Assembly: GCA_963755335.1 (NCBI GenBank)
Contig: CAVWJW010000002.1
Coordinates: 186,001-250,000 of the forward strand
DNA length: 64,000 bases
Origin: UBA10649 sp963755335
GTDB taxonomy: Bacteria > Actinomycetota > Actinomycetes > S36-B12
Reading direction: 5' to 3'
The translations under genes were made by a program, and so were the position numbers. Shown in pieces: positions 43,418 to 51,642 of this stretch. Numbering within the stretch: the first letter of the stretch is position 1; each line of letters starts with the position of its first letter. Under the pieces are notes generated by a model, which did not search any database, was not told where the DNA came from, and saw nothing but the letters and a program-made list of their open reading frames with translations.

Positions 43418-44407
43418 TTAACCCTTGACGGAGCCGGCCAGCAGACCGCGCACGAAGAACCGCTGCAGCGAGAAGAAGACGATCAGGGGCACGATGATCG
43501 CCACGAAGGCTCCGGCCGTCACCAGGTGTAGCTGGGCCCCATAGGAGCCCTTGATATTGGCTAGATAGACGGTAATTGGAGCCACGTCTGGTGTGCCCCC
43601 GGCGAAGGTGAGGGCGACCAGCAGGTCGTTCCACACCCACAGGAACTGGAAGATGGCGAACGAGGCGATGGCCGGCACGGTGAGCGGCAGGACCAGCTTC
43701 CGGAAGATGAGGAAGTGGCTCGCCCCGTCGACGCGGGCCGCCTCGAAGAGCTCGCGCGGCAGCTGGTTGATGAAGTTGTGCAGCAGGAAGATCGCCAGCG
43801 GCAGTGCGAACATCGTGTGGGCGACCCACAGCGGCACGTAGGTGCCCGTCCACAGCGACTGGCTCGATCCCGGCTTGTTCAGGTCGGGGAACACCGGGAT
43901 GGGACCGAGGCTCCAGCCCTTGTTGAACAGCGTCAGCAGCGGCAGCAGCGACATCTGCAGCGGGATGACCTGCAGGGCGAAGATCGTGAAGAACACGAAC
44001 GTCGAGCCCTTGAACGGCACCCACGCGATGGCGTAGGCCGCCATGCAGGCGATGATCAGCGGGAAGATGGCCGCCGGGATGGCGATGGCGAACGAGTTGA
44101 AGAAGTACGGCGCGATGCCGTTCGGGATGACCGAGCCGCCGGTGATGACCTCGCTGTAGTTGTGCAGCGTCATCGTCGGGTCGGTGAAGATCGTCCACCA
44201 GCCGCTGTTGGTGGCCTGCTCCGCGGGCCGCAGCGACGTGACCAGCAGCCCGAAGGTCGGGATGGTCCACAGGATCGTGATGATGATGACGAGGCCGGTC
44301 GCCCATGGACTGCTCAGCTTGCGCCGCGCCGCCTCGGGGATCGACTCCTCGCGCCCGACGATGTCTGGCTGCGGCATCGGGATGATCTCATGCGCTTCGA
44401 CGCTCAT
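43418..44407 (-). CDS. Sugar ABC transporter permease (MalG-like)
   Basis: 329 residues, six helices, with the EAA loop EAARVDGASHFLIFRKLVLPLTVPAIASFAIF that contacts the ATPase. A long cytoplasmic N-terminus (MSVEAHEIIPMPQPDIVGREE...) precedes helix 1. It overlaps the MalF-like gene by four bases. A 30-base stretch at 43551-43580 is AT-rich with uncommon codons, unlike the rest of the gene. Confidence 0.93.
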   Translation of the reverse strand: MSVEAHEIIPMPQPDIVGREESIPEAARRKLSSPWATGLVIIITILWTIPTFGLLVTSLRPAEQATNSGWWTIFTDPTMTLHNYSEVITGGSVIPNGIAPYFFNSFAIAIPAAIFPLIIACMAAYAIAWVPFKGSTFVFFTIFALQVIPLQMSLLPLLTLFNKGWSLGPIPVFPDLNKPGSSQSLWTGTYVPLWVAHTMFALPLAIFLLHNFINQLPRELFEAARVDGASHFLIFRKLVLPLTVPAIASFAIFQFLWVWNDLLVALTFAGGTPDVAPITVYLANIKGSYGAQLHLVTAGAFVAIIVPLIVFFSLQRFFVRGLLAGSVKG

Positions 44408-45384
44408 CGGATCGTGCGCTCCTTCCGCAACTGCATCACGTTGTACACGATCAGGGGGATGACGCCGACGAACAGCACGACAGCAAGTGCGCTGCCGCGT
44501 CCGACGTCGAACTGGACGAAGGACTGCGCATACATCTCGTTCGCGATGACCTGCGTGCCGAAGTTGCCGTTGGTCATGGTGCGCACGATGTCGAAGATCT
44601 TCAGGACGGCGATCATGATCGTCGTGAACACCACGATCAGGGTGCCTCGCACCATGGGGATCGTGACTCGGCTGAAGAGCTTCCAGCCGGTGGCCCCGTC
44701 GAGCTCGGCGGCCTCGACGACGTCACCCGGGATGGCCTTGATCGCCGCTGACAGGACGACCATGGCGAAGCCGACCTGGATCCAGATCATGATGACCATG
44801 AGGAAGAAGCTGTTCCAGGGCTGCCACAGCAGCCAGTTCGGCGGATCCTGGATGCCTGCCCACTGGGCCAACTGACTCAACAGGCCGACCTGCTGCTCGG
44901 CCGGGTCGCGGTACTCGTAGACCAGGCCCCAGATGATGCCGGCGCCGACGAACGAGATGGCCATCGGCATGAAGATGAGCGACTTGGAGATGGACTCGCG
45001 ACGCATCCGATCGAGCAGCAGCGCGAGCATGAGGCCCACGCCGGTCGAGACGAGCGGCGCGATGATGATCCACGCCACCGTGTTGGTCAGGAAGGTGCGG
45101 TTGTCCGGAGTGGTGAAGATCCACGAGTAGTTCGCGAGGCCGACGAACTTCTTGCCGCTGGCGTCCTTGAAACTGCCGAGAGTGGTCAGGAAGGCGGGCG
45201 CGATGAGGCCGTAAGCGAGCAGCAGCACAGCCGGACCGAGGAACACGATCATTGCTGCGGGGCCCTGCAGCTTCCCCTTGGCCCGAGAGCCGATGAAGAA
45301 GATGATCAGCAGCAGCGCGATGAAGATCGCGACTGCGGCGAGGCCGGTGCCGATCTTGGCGAGACCGGCGGTTAGTTCGGGCAC
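44404..45384 (-). CDS. Sugar ABC transporter permease (MalF-like)
   Basis: 326 residues with six to seven helices and the EAA loop VVEAAELDGATGWKLFSRVTIPMVRGTLIVVF. AYGLIAPAFLTTLGSFKDASGKKFVGLANY is the usual N-terminal block with the first exported loop. It forms the membrane channel with the MalG-like protein. The gene lies downstream of the binding-protein gene across a gap holding a strong hairpin. Confidence 0.93.
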   Translation of the reverse strand: MPELTAGLAKIGTGLAAVAIFIALLLIIFFIGSRAKGKLQGPAAMIVFLGPAVLLLAYGLIAPAFLTTLGSFKDASGKKFVGLANYSWIFTTPDNRTFLTNTVAWIIIAPLVSTGVGLMLALLLDRMRRESISKSLIFMPMAISFVGAGIIWGLVYEYRDPAEQQVGLLSQLAQWAGIQDPPNWLLWQPWNSFFLMVIMIWIQVGFAMVVLSAAIKAIPGDVVEAAELDGATGWKLFSRVTIPMVRGTLIVVFTTIMIAVLKIFDIVRTMTNGNFGTQVIANEMYAQSFVQFDVGRGSALAVVLFVGVIPLIVYNVMQLRKERTIR

Positions 45385-45431
45385 CGCTCCTCCTTGCCTG
45401 AGTCTATCTGACGACTGCCTACGGATGACGA

Positions 45432-45475
45432 AGCCGGGGCCTGCAAGATGTTCCTACACCCTGCAGGCCCCGGCT
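45432..45475 (-). terminator. Strong hairpin between binding-protein and permease genes
   Basis: AGCCGGGGCCTGCA (45432-45445) and TGCAGGCCCCGGCT (45462-45475) are perfect 14-bp complementary arms with a 16-base loop. There is no long U run, so it is either an inefficient terminator or a stabiliser of the upstream transcript end, which would leave more binding protein than permease. Confidence 0.7.
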
Positions 45476-45509
45476 CTCAGTCATTCCTGATAACTAGCCG
45501 AGCGTCCGA

Positions 45510-46964
45510 TCAGGACGCCGGCCAGGCTGCGTCGATCGCCTGGAGAACAGCCTGCGTCGGCTTGTCCTCTGCGAACCACGCGGTCATCTGCGTCCACTCC
45601 GCACCGGCGCCAACGGCGGCCGGCATGAGGTCGGATGCATCGAAGCGGAAGACACCGTTCGGGTCGGTCAGGTACTTGGCCGACAGCTGAGCGATGGCAT
45701 CCGTGTAGGTGTCCAGCGGCACGCCGTTGTTCGCCGACACCCAGCCACCGGGCTGAGCCGCGCGAGCGGTCGCGTACTCAGGCGAGGACAGGTACGTCTG
45801 CACGGCCTGGACCTCGGGACGATCGGAGAACGCGGTGGTGAACTCGCCGCCACCGACGACCGGGTTGGCTGCCACTGCGGCATCCATCTGGGGCAGGTAG
45901 AAGGCGAACACGTCGCCGTCCTCAGCGACCTTGGCGCCCTTCTTGAACGAGTCCCACTGGGCCGCGTAGAAGGAGGCCTGCTGCAGCATGCCGCACTTGC
46001 CGGTCAGGATCGGCTTGCCTGCATCCTGGAAGGCGGTGGTGGCGATGGTCTGGACGTTGCCGAAGCCCGCGTTGACGTAATCGGGGTTCTTCATCCAGCC
46101 AGCGACGGTGTCCATGGCCTTGGTGATCTCGGGCGAGTCGAACTTGACGGTGTGCGCGACCCACTGGTCGTACACGTCGCCACCGGACTGACGCAGGACG
46201 ACCTGCTCCAGCCAGTCGGTCGCCGGCCAGCCAGTGGCTCCACCGGACTCGATGCCGCCACACCACGGCTTGATGCCGTCCTTGACCATCTGGTCGCTCA
46301 GCTTGATGAGGTCATCCCACGTGGTGGGGACGGTGTAGCCCTTGTCCTTGAAGACGGACGGCGAGTACCACACGAAGGACTTCATGTTCGAGCTGTTCGG
46401 TGCGCCGTAGAAGGTGCCGTCAACCGTGCCGTAGGTCTTCCACGCCGGGTTGAAGTACTTGTCGACGTTGTCGGCGACTGCCTGCGGAGCCGGAACGGGG
46501 CCACCCTGCGACACGAGCTTGGCGAGGAGGCCGGGCTGCGGGATCCACGCGAGGTCGGGAGCGTTGCCACCGGCGATGCGGGTGGGCAGCTGAGCCTCGA
46601 ACTGGTCGCTTCCTTCGTACACGATGTCGATGCCGGTGCAGTCCTCGAACGGCTTCCAGGCATCCTCGTAGCGCTGCTGCTCAGGGGGCAGCACCGACGT
46701 GAACAGGGTCACCTTCGTGCCCTCGTGACCGGTGTAGGCGGCGTACGCCTCACAACCGGCTGCTGCTCCGCCACTGGCCGCTGCGCTACCGCTGGCTGCC
46801 GCGCTGGCCGCCGTGCTGCTGCTTGCTGCCGCGCTGCTGGCCGGGGCCGCGCTGCTGGTGCTTTCGCTCGAGGTGCTTGATCCGCCACAGGCGGCGAGCA
46901 GCATGCTGGCTGCAACGCCACCGATGAGGATCGCTGCCCCACGGCGCCGCATGGATGCGGTCAT
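45510..46964 (-). CDS. Sugar ABC transporter substrate-binding lipoprotein
   Basis: 484 residues. A lipoprotein signal peptide (AAILIGGVAASMLLAACGGS) ends at a lipobox Cys. A Ser/Ala-rich linker of about 45 residues separates it from the binding domain (KVTLFTSVLPPEQQRYEDAWKPFEDCTGIDIVYEGSDQFEAQL...PDLAWIPQPGLL). This is the family 1 extracellular solute-binding fold with a likely hinge in MKSFVWYSPSVFKDKGYTVPTTWDDLIKL. It is anchored outside the membrane and delivers sugar to the permeases; the downstream GH1 gene suggests a beta-glucoside. Confidence 0.93.
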   Translation of the reverse strand: MTASMRRRGAAILIGGVAASMLLAACGGSSTSSESTSSAAPASSAAASSSTAASAAASGSAAASGGAAAGCEAYAAYTGHEGTKVTLFTSVLPPEQQRYEDAWKPFEDCTGIDIVYEGSDQFEAQLPTRIAGGNAPDLAWIPQPGLLAKLVSQGGPVPAPQAVADNVDKYFNPAWKTYGTVDGTFYGAPNSSNMKSFVWYSPSVFKDKGYTVPTTWDDLIKLSDQMVKDGIKPWCGGIESGGATGWPATDWLEQVVLRQSGGDVYDQWVAHTVKFDSPEITKAMDTVAGWMKNPDYVNAGFGNVQTIATTAFQDAGKPILTGKCGMLQQASFYAAQWDSFKKGAKVAEDGDVFAFYLPQMDAAVAANPVVGGGEFTTAFSDRPEVQAVQTYLSSPEYATARAAQPGGWVSANNGVPLDTYTDAIAQLSAKYLTDPNGVFRFDASDLMPAAVGAGAEWTQMTAWFAEDKPTQAVLQAIDAAWPAS

Positions 46965-47280
46965 GGATTCTCCTTGCCCTCACAGAAGCGACGGAGGAGG
47001 TCCCCGCCGCATGGTCCGGTCTCGAACTGATCTGTCTCGCGAGACGTAAACGCTGTCATCCTGTCTCGTAACGGGGCGGGGTCGCAACCCCTAGGGGGCT
47101 TTTGCCCCGCTGCAAACCATCACAATTTGATATACCCGCGCAGCGCCCGAGCGCATGCAACATCGTTACATGGCAGTCCCTCAGAGCGGCTGCCAACGCT
47201 TGCGTCGTGGGATACCGTGACGGCACCACTTCCACTACGGATCGTCCGGCACGTTCCTGCCGGTGAAGGGATGCATTTCC
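46965..47280. promoter_or_regulatory. 316-base divergent control region of the sugar importer
   Basis: No gene fits here. It holds the promoters of the binding-protein gene (minus) and the shared ATPase gene (plus). Visible elements: three GTCTCG hexamers (47019, 47034, 47063), one inside the 12-bp palindrome GTCTCGCGAGAC (47034-47045); CGTAAACGCTGTC just beyond, which looks like half of a LacI-type site; the palindrome CCCCTAGGGG (47088-47097); and a small GGGGC-TTTT-GCCCC hairpin. I could not fix the -10 and -35 boxes. Confidence 0.5.
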
Positions 47281-48354
47281 ATGACCAAGCAGGTCAAGTA
47301 CGACGATGTCTCGCTCGTCTACCCCGGGGGCACCAAGCCCGCCGTCGCGCATCTGGACCTCGATATCGCCGAGGGCGAGTTCCTCGTCCTGGTCGGCCCG
47401 TCCGGCTGCGGCAAGTCCACCTCGCTGCGGATGCTCGCCGGCCTGGAGCCGATCTCCGCGGGCACCATCTGGATCGGTGACCGCGACGTCACCCACGTGC
47501 CCGCGAAGGACCGCGACATCGCGATGGTGTTCCAGAACTACGCCCTGTACCCGCACATGTCCGTGGGGGAGAACATGGCGTTCGCGCTGAAGATCCAGAA
47601 GGTCCCCAAGGACGACATCGACCGCCGCGTCAAGGACGCCGCCGCCCTGCTCGACCTGACCGAGTACCTCGAGCGCAAGCCGAAGGCCCTGTCCGGTGGC
47701 CAGCGCCAGCGGGTGGCGATGGGCCGCGCGATCGTCCGCGAGCCCGAGGTGTTCCTCATGGACGAGCCGCTGTCGAACCTCGACGCGAAGCTGCGCGTGC
47801 AGACCCGCACCCAGATCGCCGCCCTCCAGCGCCGCCTGGGCACCACCACGCTCTACGTCACCCACGACCAGGTCGAGGCGATGACCATGGGCGACCGGGT
47901 CGCGGTCCTCAAGGACGGCATCCTGCAGCAGTGCGCCTCCCCGCGCGAGCTGTACGACAACCCGGCCAACGCGTTCGTCGGCACGTTCATCGGCTCCCCG
48001 TCGATGAACATCATCCCCTCGCTGATCACCGACGCCGGCGTCGACATGAACGGGTTCACCGTCCCCATCGAACGCGACGTGCTGGCCAAGGCCACCAGCA
48101 AGATCGTCATCCTCGGCGTCCGCCCTGAAGACCTGGCCCTGGCCACCGAAGGCGCCGACATGACCGTCACCCTGGTCGAGGAGCTCGGCGCCGACACCTA
48201 CGTGTACGGCACCTACGCCGGACCCGACGGCCCCGTCGACCTCGTCGCCCGCGGCCAGGGCATGGCCGCCCCCAAGATCGGCACCGTCGTCAAGGTCGCA
48301 CCGCAGCGCATCTACGTCTTCGACAACGAAGGCGCCCAGCTCCGCCTGTCCTGA
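47281..48354 (+). CDS. Sugar ABC transporter ATP-binding protein (MsmX/UgpC-type)
   Basis: 357 residues. Walker A GPSGCGKST near 39, signature LSGGQRQRVAMGRAIV, Walker B FLMDEPLSNLDAKLR, then C-terminal regulatory OB-like modules (FVGTFIGSPSMNIIP...VILGVRPEDLALA...). This is the shared ATPase type that energises several sugar importers; it is the only ATPase gene next to the two permeases, and faces their operon. ATG 47281 is preferred; an in-frame GTG is 18 bases upstream. Confidence 0.94.
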   Translation: MTKQVKYDDVSLVYPGGTKPAVAHLDLDIAEGEFLVLVGPSGCGKSTSLRMLAGLEPISAGTIWIGDRDVTHVPAKDRDIAMVFQNYALYPHMSVGENMAFALKIQKVPKDDIDRRVKDAAALLDLTEYLERKPKALSGGQRQRVAMGRAIVREPEVFLMDEPLSNLDAKLRVQTRTQIAALQRRLGTTTLYVTHDQVEAMTMGDRVAVLKDGILQQCASPRELYDNPANAFVGTFIGSPSMNIIPSLITDAGVDMNGFTVPIERDVLAKATSKIVILGVRPEDLALATEGADMTVTLVEELGADTYVYGTYAGPDGPVDLVARGQGMAAPKIGTVVKVAPQRIYVFDNEGAQLRLS

Positions 48355-48366
48355 TTGATCGCATTT

Positions 48367-48438
48367 GGCCCCCTTCGGGTATTGCGCTGTTCGGGAACGT
48401 CAGGTTCCATGAACACAGCAACCGACCCGGAGGGGGCC
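48367..48438 (+). promoter_or_regulatory. Inverted repeat that can cover the GT4 ribosome-binding site
   Basis: GGCCCCCTTCGGG (48367-48379) and CCCGGAGGGGGCC (48426-48438) match at 12 of 13 positions and enclose 46 bases. The right arm contains GGAGGGGG, the ribosome site of the glycosyltransferase at 48441. Confidence 0.55.
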
Positions 48439-48440
48439 AG

Positions 48441-49475
48441 ATGCGCATCGGGCTGATTGCCCCGCCATGGGTGCCGGTGCCGCCGCCTAGTTATGGCGGC
48501 ACGGAGGAGGTCGTCGACCAGTTGGCCCGCGGCCTGCAGGCGGGCGGTCACGAGGTCATCCTCTTCACGACCGGCGATGCCACCTGCCCGGTCCCCCGGA
48601 AGTGGGTCTTCGCCCAGGCACCTCACGATATGAACTTCTCGATGCCCGAGTGTCGGCACGTGCAGTCCGCCTACGACCAACTGGCCGACTGCGACGTGAT
48701 CCACGACCACACCACCGTCGGGCCCATCTGGGCGAAGGCTGCCGGCACACCGATCCCCATCGTCGTAACCGTCCACAATCCGTTCACGGAGATCAGCGAG
48801 CCGGTATACCGTCGGCTGGCGATGTCTGCGTCGATCGTCGCCATCTCACGCAGCCACCGCGCTTCGGCGCCCCGAGTACCTGTCAGGGCCGTCATCCCGC
48901 ACGGCATCGATCCGGCGCAGTACCGCCCCGGGACCGGCGCGGGTGGATTCGCTCTGTTCCTGGGGCGATTCGCTCCGGAGAAGGGTGCAGCCGCCGCCAT
49001 CCGTATCGCCCGTCAGGCAGCCATTCCACTGGTCATTGCGGCCAAGATGCGGACGCCGGAGGAGCGTGACTACTTCGACAGCCAGATCCGGCCCGAGCTC
49101 GGCCCCGACACGACGTTTGTAGGTGAGGTGTCCAAAGGAGAACGCGACTCGTTGCTCCGGGATGCTGTTGCCCTGATCAACCCCATCACGTGGAGCGAGC
49201 CCTTTGGCCTCGTGATGATCGAGGCCTTGGCCCACGGCACGCCCGTCGTCGCCTACCCGAACGGTGCTGCCCCGGAGATCATCGAGGAGGGTGCCACCGG
49301 CTTCCTGCCGAGCAACGAGATGGATGCTGCACTCGCGCTCGCCGCAGCGCCGTCCCTCGATCGAGCACGGTGCCGCGTCGCGGTCGAGACGTACTTCTCG
49401 GCTAGGCGGATGGTGGCGGACTATGAGCACCTCTACGGGCAGGTCGCGTTCCGCCAGAGTCGCCGGACCGGGTAG
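48441..49475 (+). CDS. Family 4 glycosyltransferase
   Basis: 344 residues of GT-B fold. N-terminal MRIGLIAPPWVPVPPPSYGGTEEVVDQLARGL (Gly-rich loop at PPPSYGGTE), HDHTTVGPIW, HNPFTEISEP, LFLGRFAPEKG at the domain switch, and the donor-binding WSEPFGLVMIEALAHGTPVVAYPNGAAPEIIEEG (E-x7-E). The sugar and acceptor are unknown. It lies four bases before the debranching-type hydrolase gene and is probably translated with it, so a role in an alpha-glucan or compatible-solute pathway is possible. Confidence 0.88.
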   Translation: MRIGLIAPPWVPVPPPSYGGTEEVVDQLARGLQAGGHEVILFTTGDATCPVPRKWVFAQAPHDMNFSMPECRHVQSAYDQLADCDVIHDHTTVGPIWAKAAGTPIPIVVTVHNPFTEISEPVYRRLAMSASIVAISRSHRASAPRVPVRAVIPHGIDPAQYRPGTGAGGFALFLGRFAPEKGAAAAIRIARQAAIPLVIAAKMRTPEERDYFDSQIRPELGPDTTFVGEVSKGERDSLLRDAVALINPITWSEPFGLVMIEALAHGTPVVAYPNGAAPEIIEEGATGFLPSNEMDAALALAAAPSLDRARCRVAVETYFSARRMVADYEHLYGQVAFRQSRRTG

Positions 49476-49479
49476 GCGG

Positions 49480-51642
49480 ATGACCGAGTCCTGGGCATTC
49501 ACGGGGGCTCCCCCGCGGATCGACTCACAGCCTTCGCTCGTCACGCTGGTCGATGGCGCGACCTTCTGTATCAGCACGTCGGCCGGCAACCTCATCCCGG
49601 GCGCGCCCATGGGCCTGTTCGTGCACGACACAAGGGTCCTGACGAACTGGGAGCTCCGGATCGACGGCGGACCGCTCGAGCCGCTGGCTGTCGATTCGGC
49701 CGACTCCTTGGGCGCAACCTTCATCACACGTGCTCGACGTCGACCGGGTCGGCCCGAGAGCACCATCCTCGTCACGCGTCACCGCGAAGTCGGCGACGGC
49801 ATGACGGAGTCCATCCGCATCCACAACCTCGCGAACGAGGCAGCCGCACTGACAGTGGAGATCATGGCGGGATCCGACTTCGCCGACCTGTTCGACGTGA
49901 AGGAGGGCCGAGTCCCCCCCGAGGATCACACGTCGAGCGGTGTCGACGTGAACGGCCTCATCATGCGAAGGGAGCAAGAAGGGGTCGACCTCGGAACGCG
50001 GGTGTCTGCAGTCAGCGATCCATCAACGCCGCCTCGCCTCACCCGAGGCCGCATTGCGTGGCAGTTCGCACTCGAGGCGCGAGGCGAGTGGTCCTGCGAG
50101 GTGATGGTCGAGGCCCTCATCAACGACACCCCGATCGCGTCACTGCCGCAATTCGAGGAGGGTGAGCGCGCAGCAATGCGGCGTCTCCGCGACTGGCGCG
50201 TCGGGGCTCCGGTCGTGACATCGCCGCATTCGGGACTCGCACGGACGCTGAGCCGCAGTCTGGAGGACCTCGGCGCCTTGCGCATGATCGACCCGAGGAA
50301 TCCGGATCGGATGGGGGTCGCTGCTGGCGCGCCGTGGTTCATGGCGACCTTCGGCCGTGACTCCTTGCTGACCGCATGGATGGTGCTGCCGGTCGACCTT
50401 CGACTGTCCCTCGGCGTCCTCCAGACTCTCGCCGACACCCAAGGGACACGCACGGTCGCGCTCACCGAGGAGGAGCCGGGGCGCATCCTGCACGAACTGC
50501 GTCGCGGCCCCGCCTCGTCACTGCCACTCGGTCCTGGCGGCGCCTACTACGGCAGTGTCGACGCGACTCCCCTGTTCGTGATGCTGCTGGGCGAACTGCG
50601 CCGGTGGGGCCAGGCACCCGATGACGTCGATGCCCTTCTGCCGCATGCCGACCGTGCCCTCGACTGGATCCTGCGGCACGGTGACCGGGACGGAGACGGG
50701 TTCGTCGAGTATCGGCGGGCGACGGATCGAGGCCTGCCGAATCAGGGTTGGAAGGACTCGGCTGACGCCATCAGCTTCGCCGATGGCACGCTCGCCGAGG
50801 CGCCGATCGCCCTGGCGGAGGTTCAGGGATACACGTACGCCGCCTATCTGGCACGGGCGCACTTCGCCGTGGAGATGGGTGACAAGGAACTCGCTGACTC
50901 ATGGATCGAGCGGGCCATGAGGCTGAAGGGCGCTTTCAACGAGGCCTTCTGGCTGCCCGACAAGGGCTACTACGCCATCGCGCTGGACAAGAACAAGAGA
51001 CCGGTCGACGCCTTGGCTTCCAACATGGGTCATTGCCTGTGGACCGGCATCATCGACGCGTCGCGCGCGGAGTCGGTCGTGTCGCACCTTATGAGCGACG
51101 ACATGTTCAGCGGATGGGGCATTCGCACCCTCGCCACATCGATGGCTGCCTACAACCCGATGAGCTACCACAACGGCTCCGTGTGGCCGCACGACAACGC
51201 CATCATCGCCTCGGGAATGAGTCGATACGGCTTCATCGACGAGGCCGAGCGGGTCGCCGTGGGTGTGCTCGACGCTGCGGAGCTCCTGGACGGACGTCTC
51301 CCTGAGCTCTTCTGCGGGATGAGCCGCACTGAGTTCCCCCGCCCGATCCCGTATCCGACCGCCTGCGCCCCCCAGGCGTGGGCCGCCGCCGCACCCTTCC
51401 TGCTGTTGCGAACGCTGCTACGGCTCGAACCACGGCTCCCGGCAGGAGAGATCCGACTTGCTCCGGTGATACCCGCCGCATTTCTCCCGCTCCGCGTCTC
51501 GAACCTGAATATAGGAGGGCGACGCATTGCGATAGACATGACGTCCGAGGGCTTCACCGTCGAAGGCCTCGCATCGGATCTCGCCGTCGTGCCAGAACCC
51601 CGCCCCGTGATGACACCGTTTCACCACGACCCACGGCTATGA
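49480..51642 (+). CDS. Glycogen debranching-type amylo-alpha-1,6-glucosidase
   Basis: 720 residues. An N-terminal GDE_N_bis-type beta domain (LVTLVDGATFCISTSAGNLIPGAPMGLFVHDTRVLTNWEL) and an (alpha/alpha)6 barrel from about 270 with ATFGRDSLLTAWMVLP, NQGWKDSADAISFADG (likely catalytic Asp) and MSYHNGSVWPHDNAIIASGMSRYG. These are shared with GH15/GH133-like hydrolases. No signal peptide. The pairing with a GT4 recurs in Actinobacteria to my knowledge. It may hydrolyse glucosyl units of a glycogen-like or glucosylglycerate-type product; substrate unproven. Confidence 0.85.
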   Translation: MTESWAFTGAPPRIDSQPSLVTLVDGATFCISTSAGNLIPGAPMGLFVHDTRVLTNWELRIDGGPLEPLAVDSADSLGATFITRARRRPGRPESTILVTRHREVGDGMTESIRIHNLANEAAALTVEIMAGSDFADLFDVKEGRVPPEDHTSSGVDVNGLIMRREQEGVDLGTRVSAVSDPSTPPRLTRGRIAWQFALEARGEWSCEVMVEALINDTPIASLPQFEEGERAAMRRLRDWRVGAPVVTSPHSGLARTLSRSLEDLGALRMIDPRNPDRMGVAAGAPWFMATFGRDSLLTAWMVLPVDLRLSLGVLQTLADTQGTRTVALTEEEPGRILHELRRGPASSLPLGPGGAYYGSVDATPLFVMLLGELRRWGQAPDDVDALLPHADRALDWILRHGDRDGDGFVEYRRATDRGLPNQGWKDSADAISFADGTLAEAPIALAEVQGYTYAAYLARAHFAVEMGDKELADSWIERAMRLKGAFNEAFWLPDKGYYAIALDKNKRPVDALASNMGHCLWTGIIDASRAESVVSHLMSDDMFSGWGIRTLATSMAAYNPMSYHNGSVWPHDNAIIASGMSRYGFIDEAERVAVGVLDAAELLDGRLPELFCGMSRTEFPRPIPYPTACAPQAWAAAAPFLLLRTLLRLEPRLPAGEIRLAPVIPAAFLPLRVSNLNIGGRRIAIDMTSEGFTVEGLASDLAVVPEPRPVMTPFHHDPRL

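Noticed and set aside
46728..46860. Mobile or repeat DNA in the Ala/Ser-rich segment of the binding protein
   Set aside because: It is an in-frame low-complexity lipoprotein linker, common in this family.
47088..47110. Terminator at CCCCTAGGGG and the TTTT hairpin
   Set aside because: It lies between two divergent promoters, where no transcript should end; more likely incidental or regulatory.
47203..47220. LacI-type operator near CCAACGCTTGCGT before the MsmX-type gene
   Set aside because: The arms do not match beyond CAA/TTG, so the palindrome is too weak to call.
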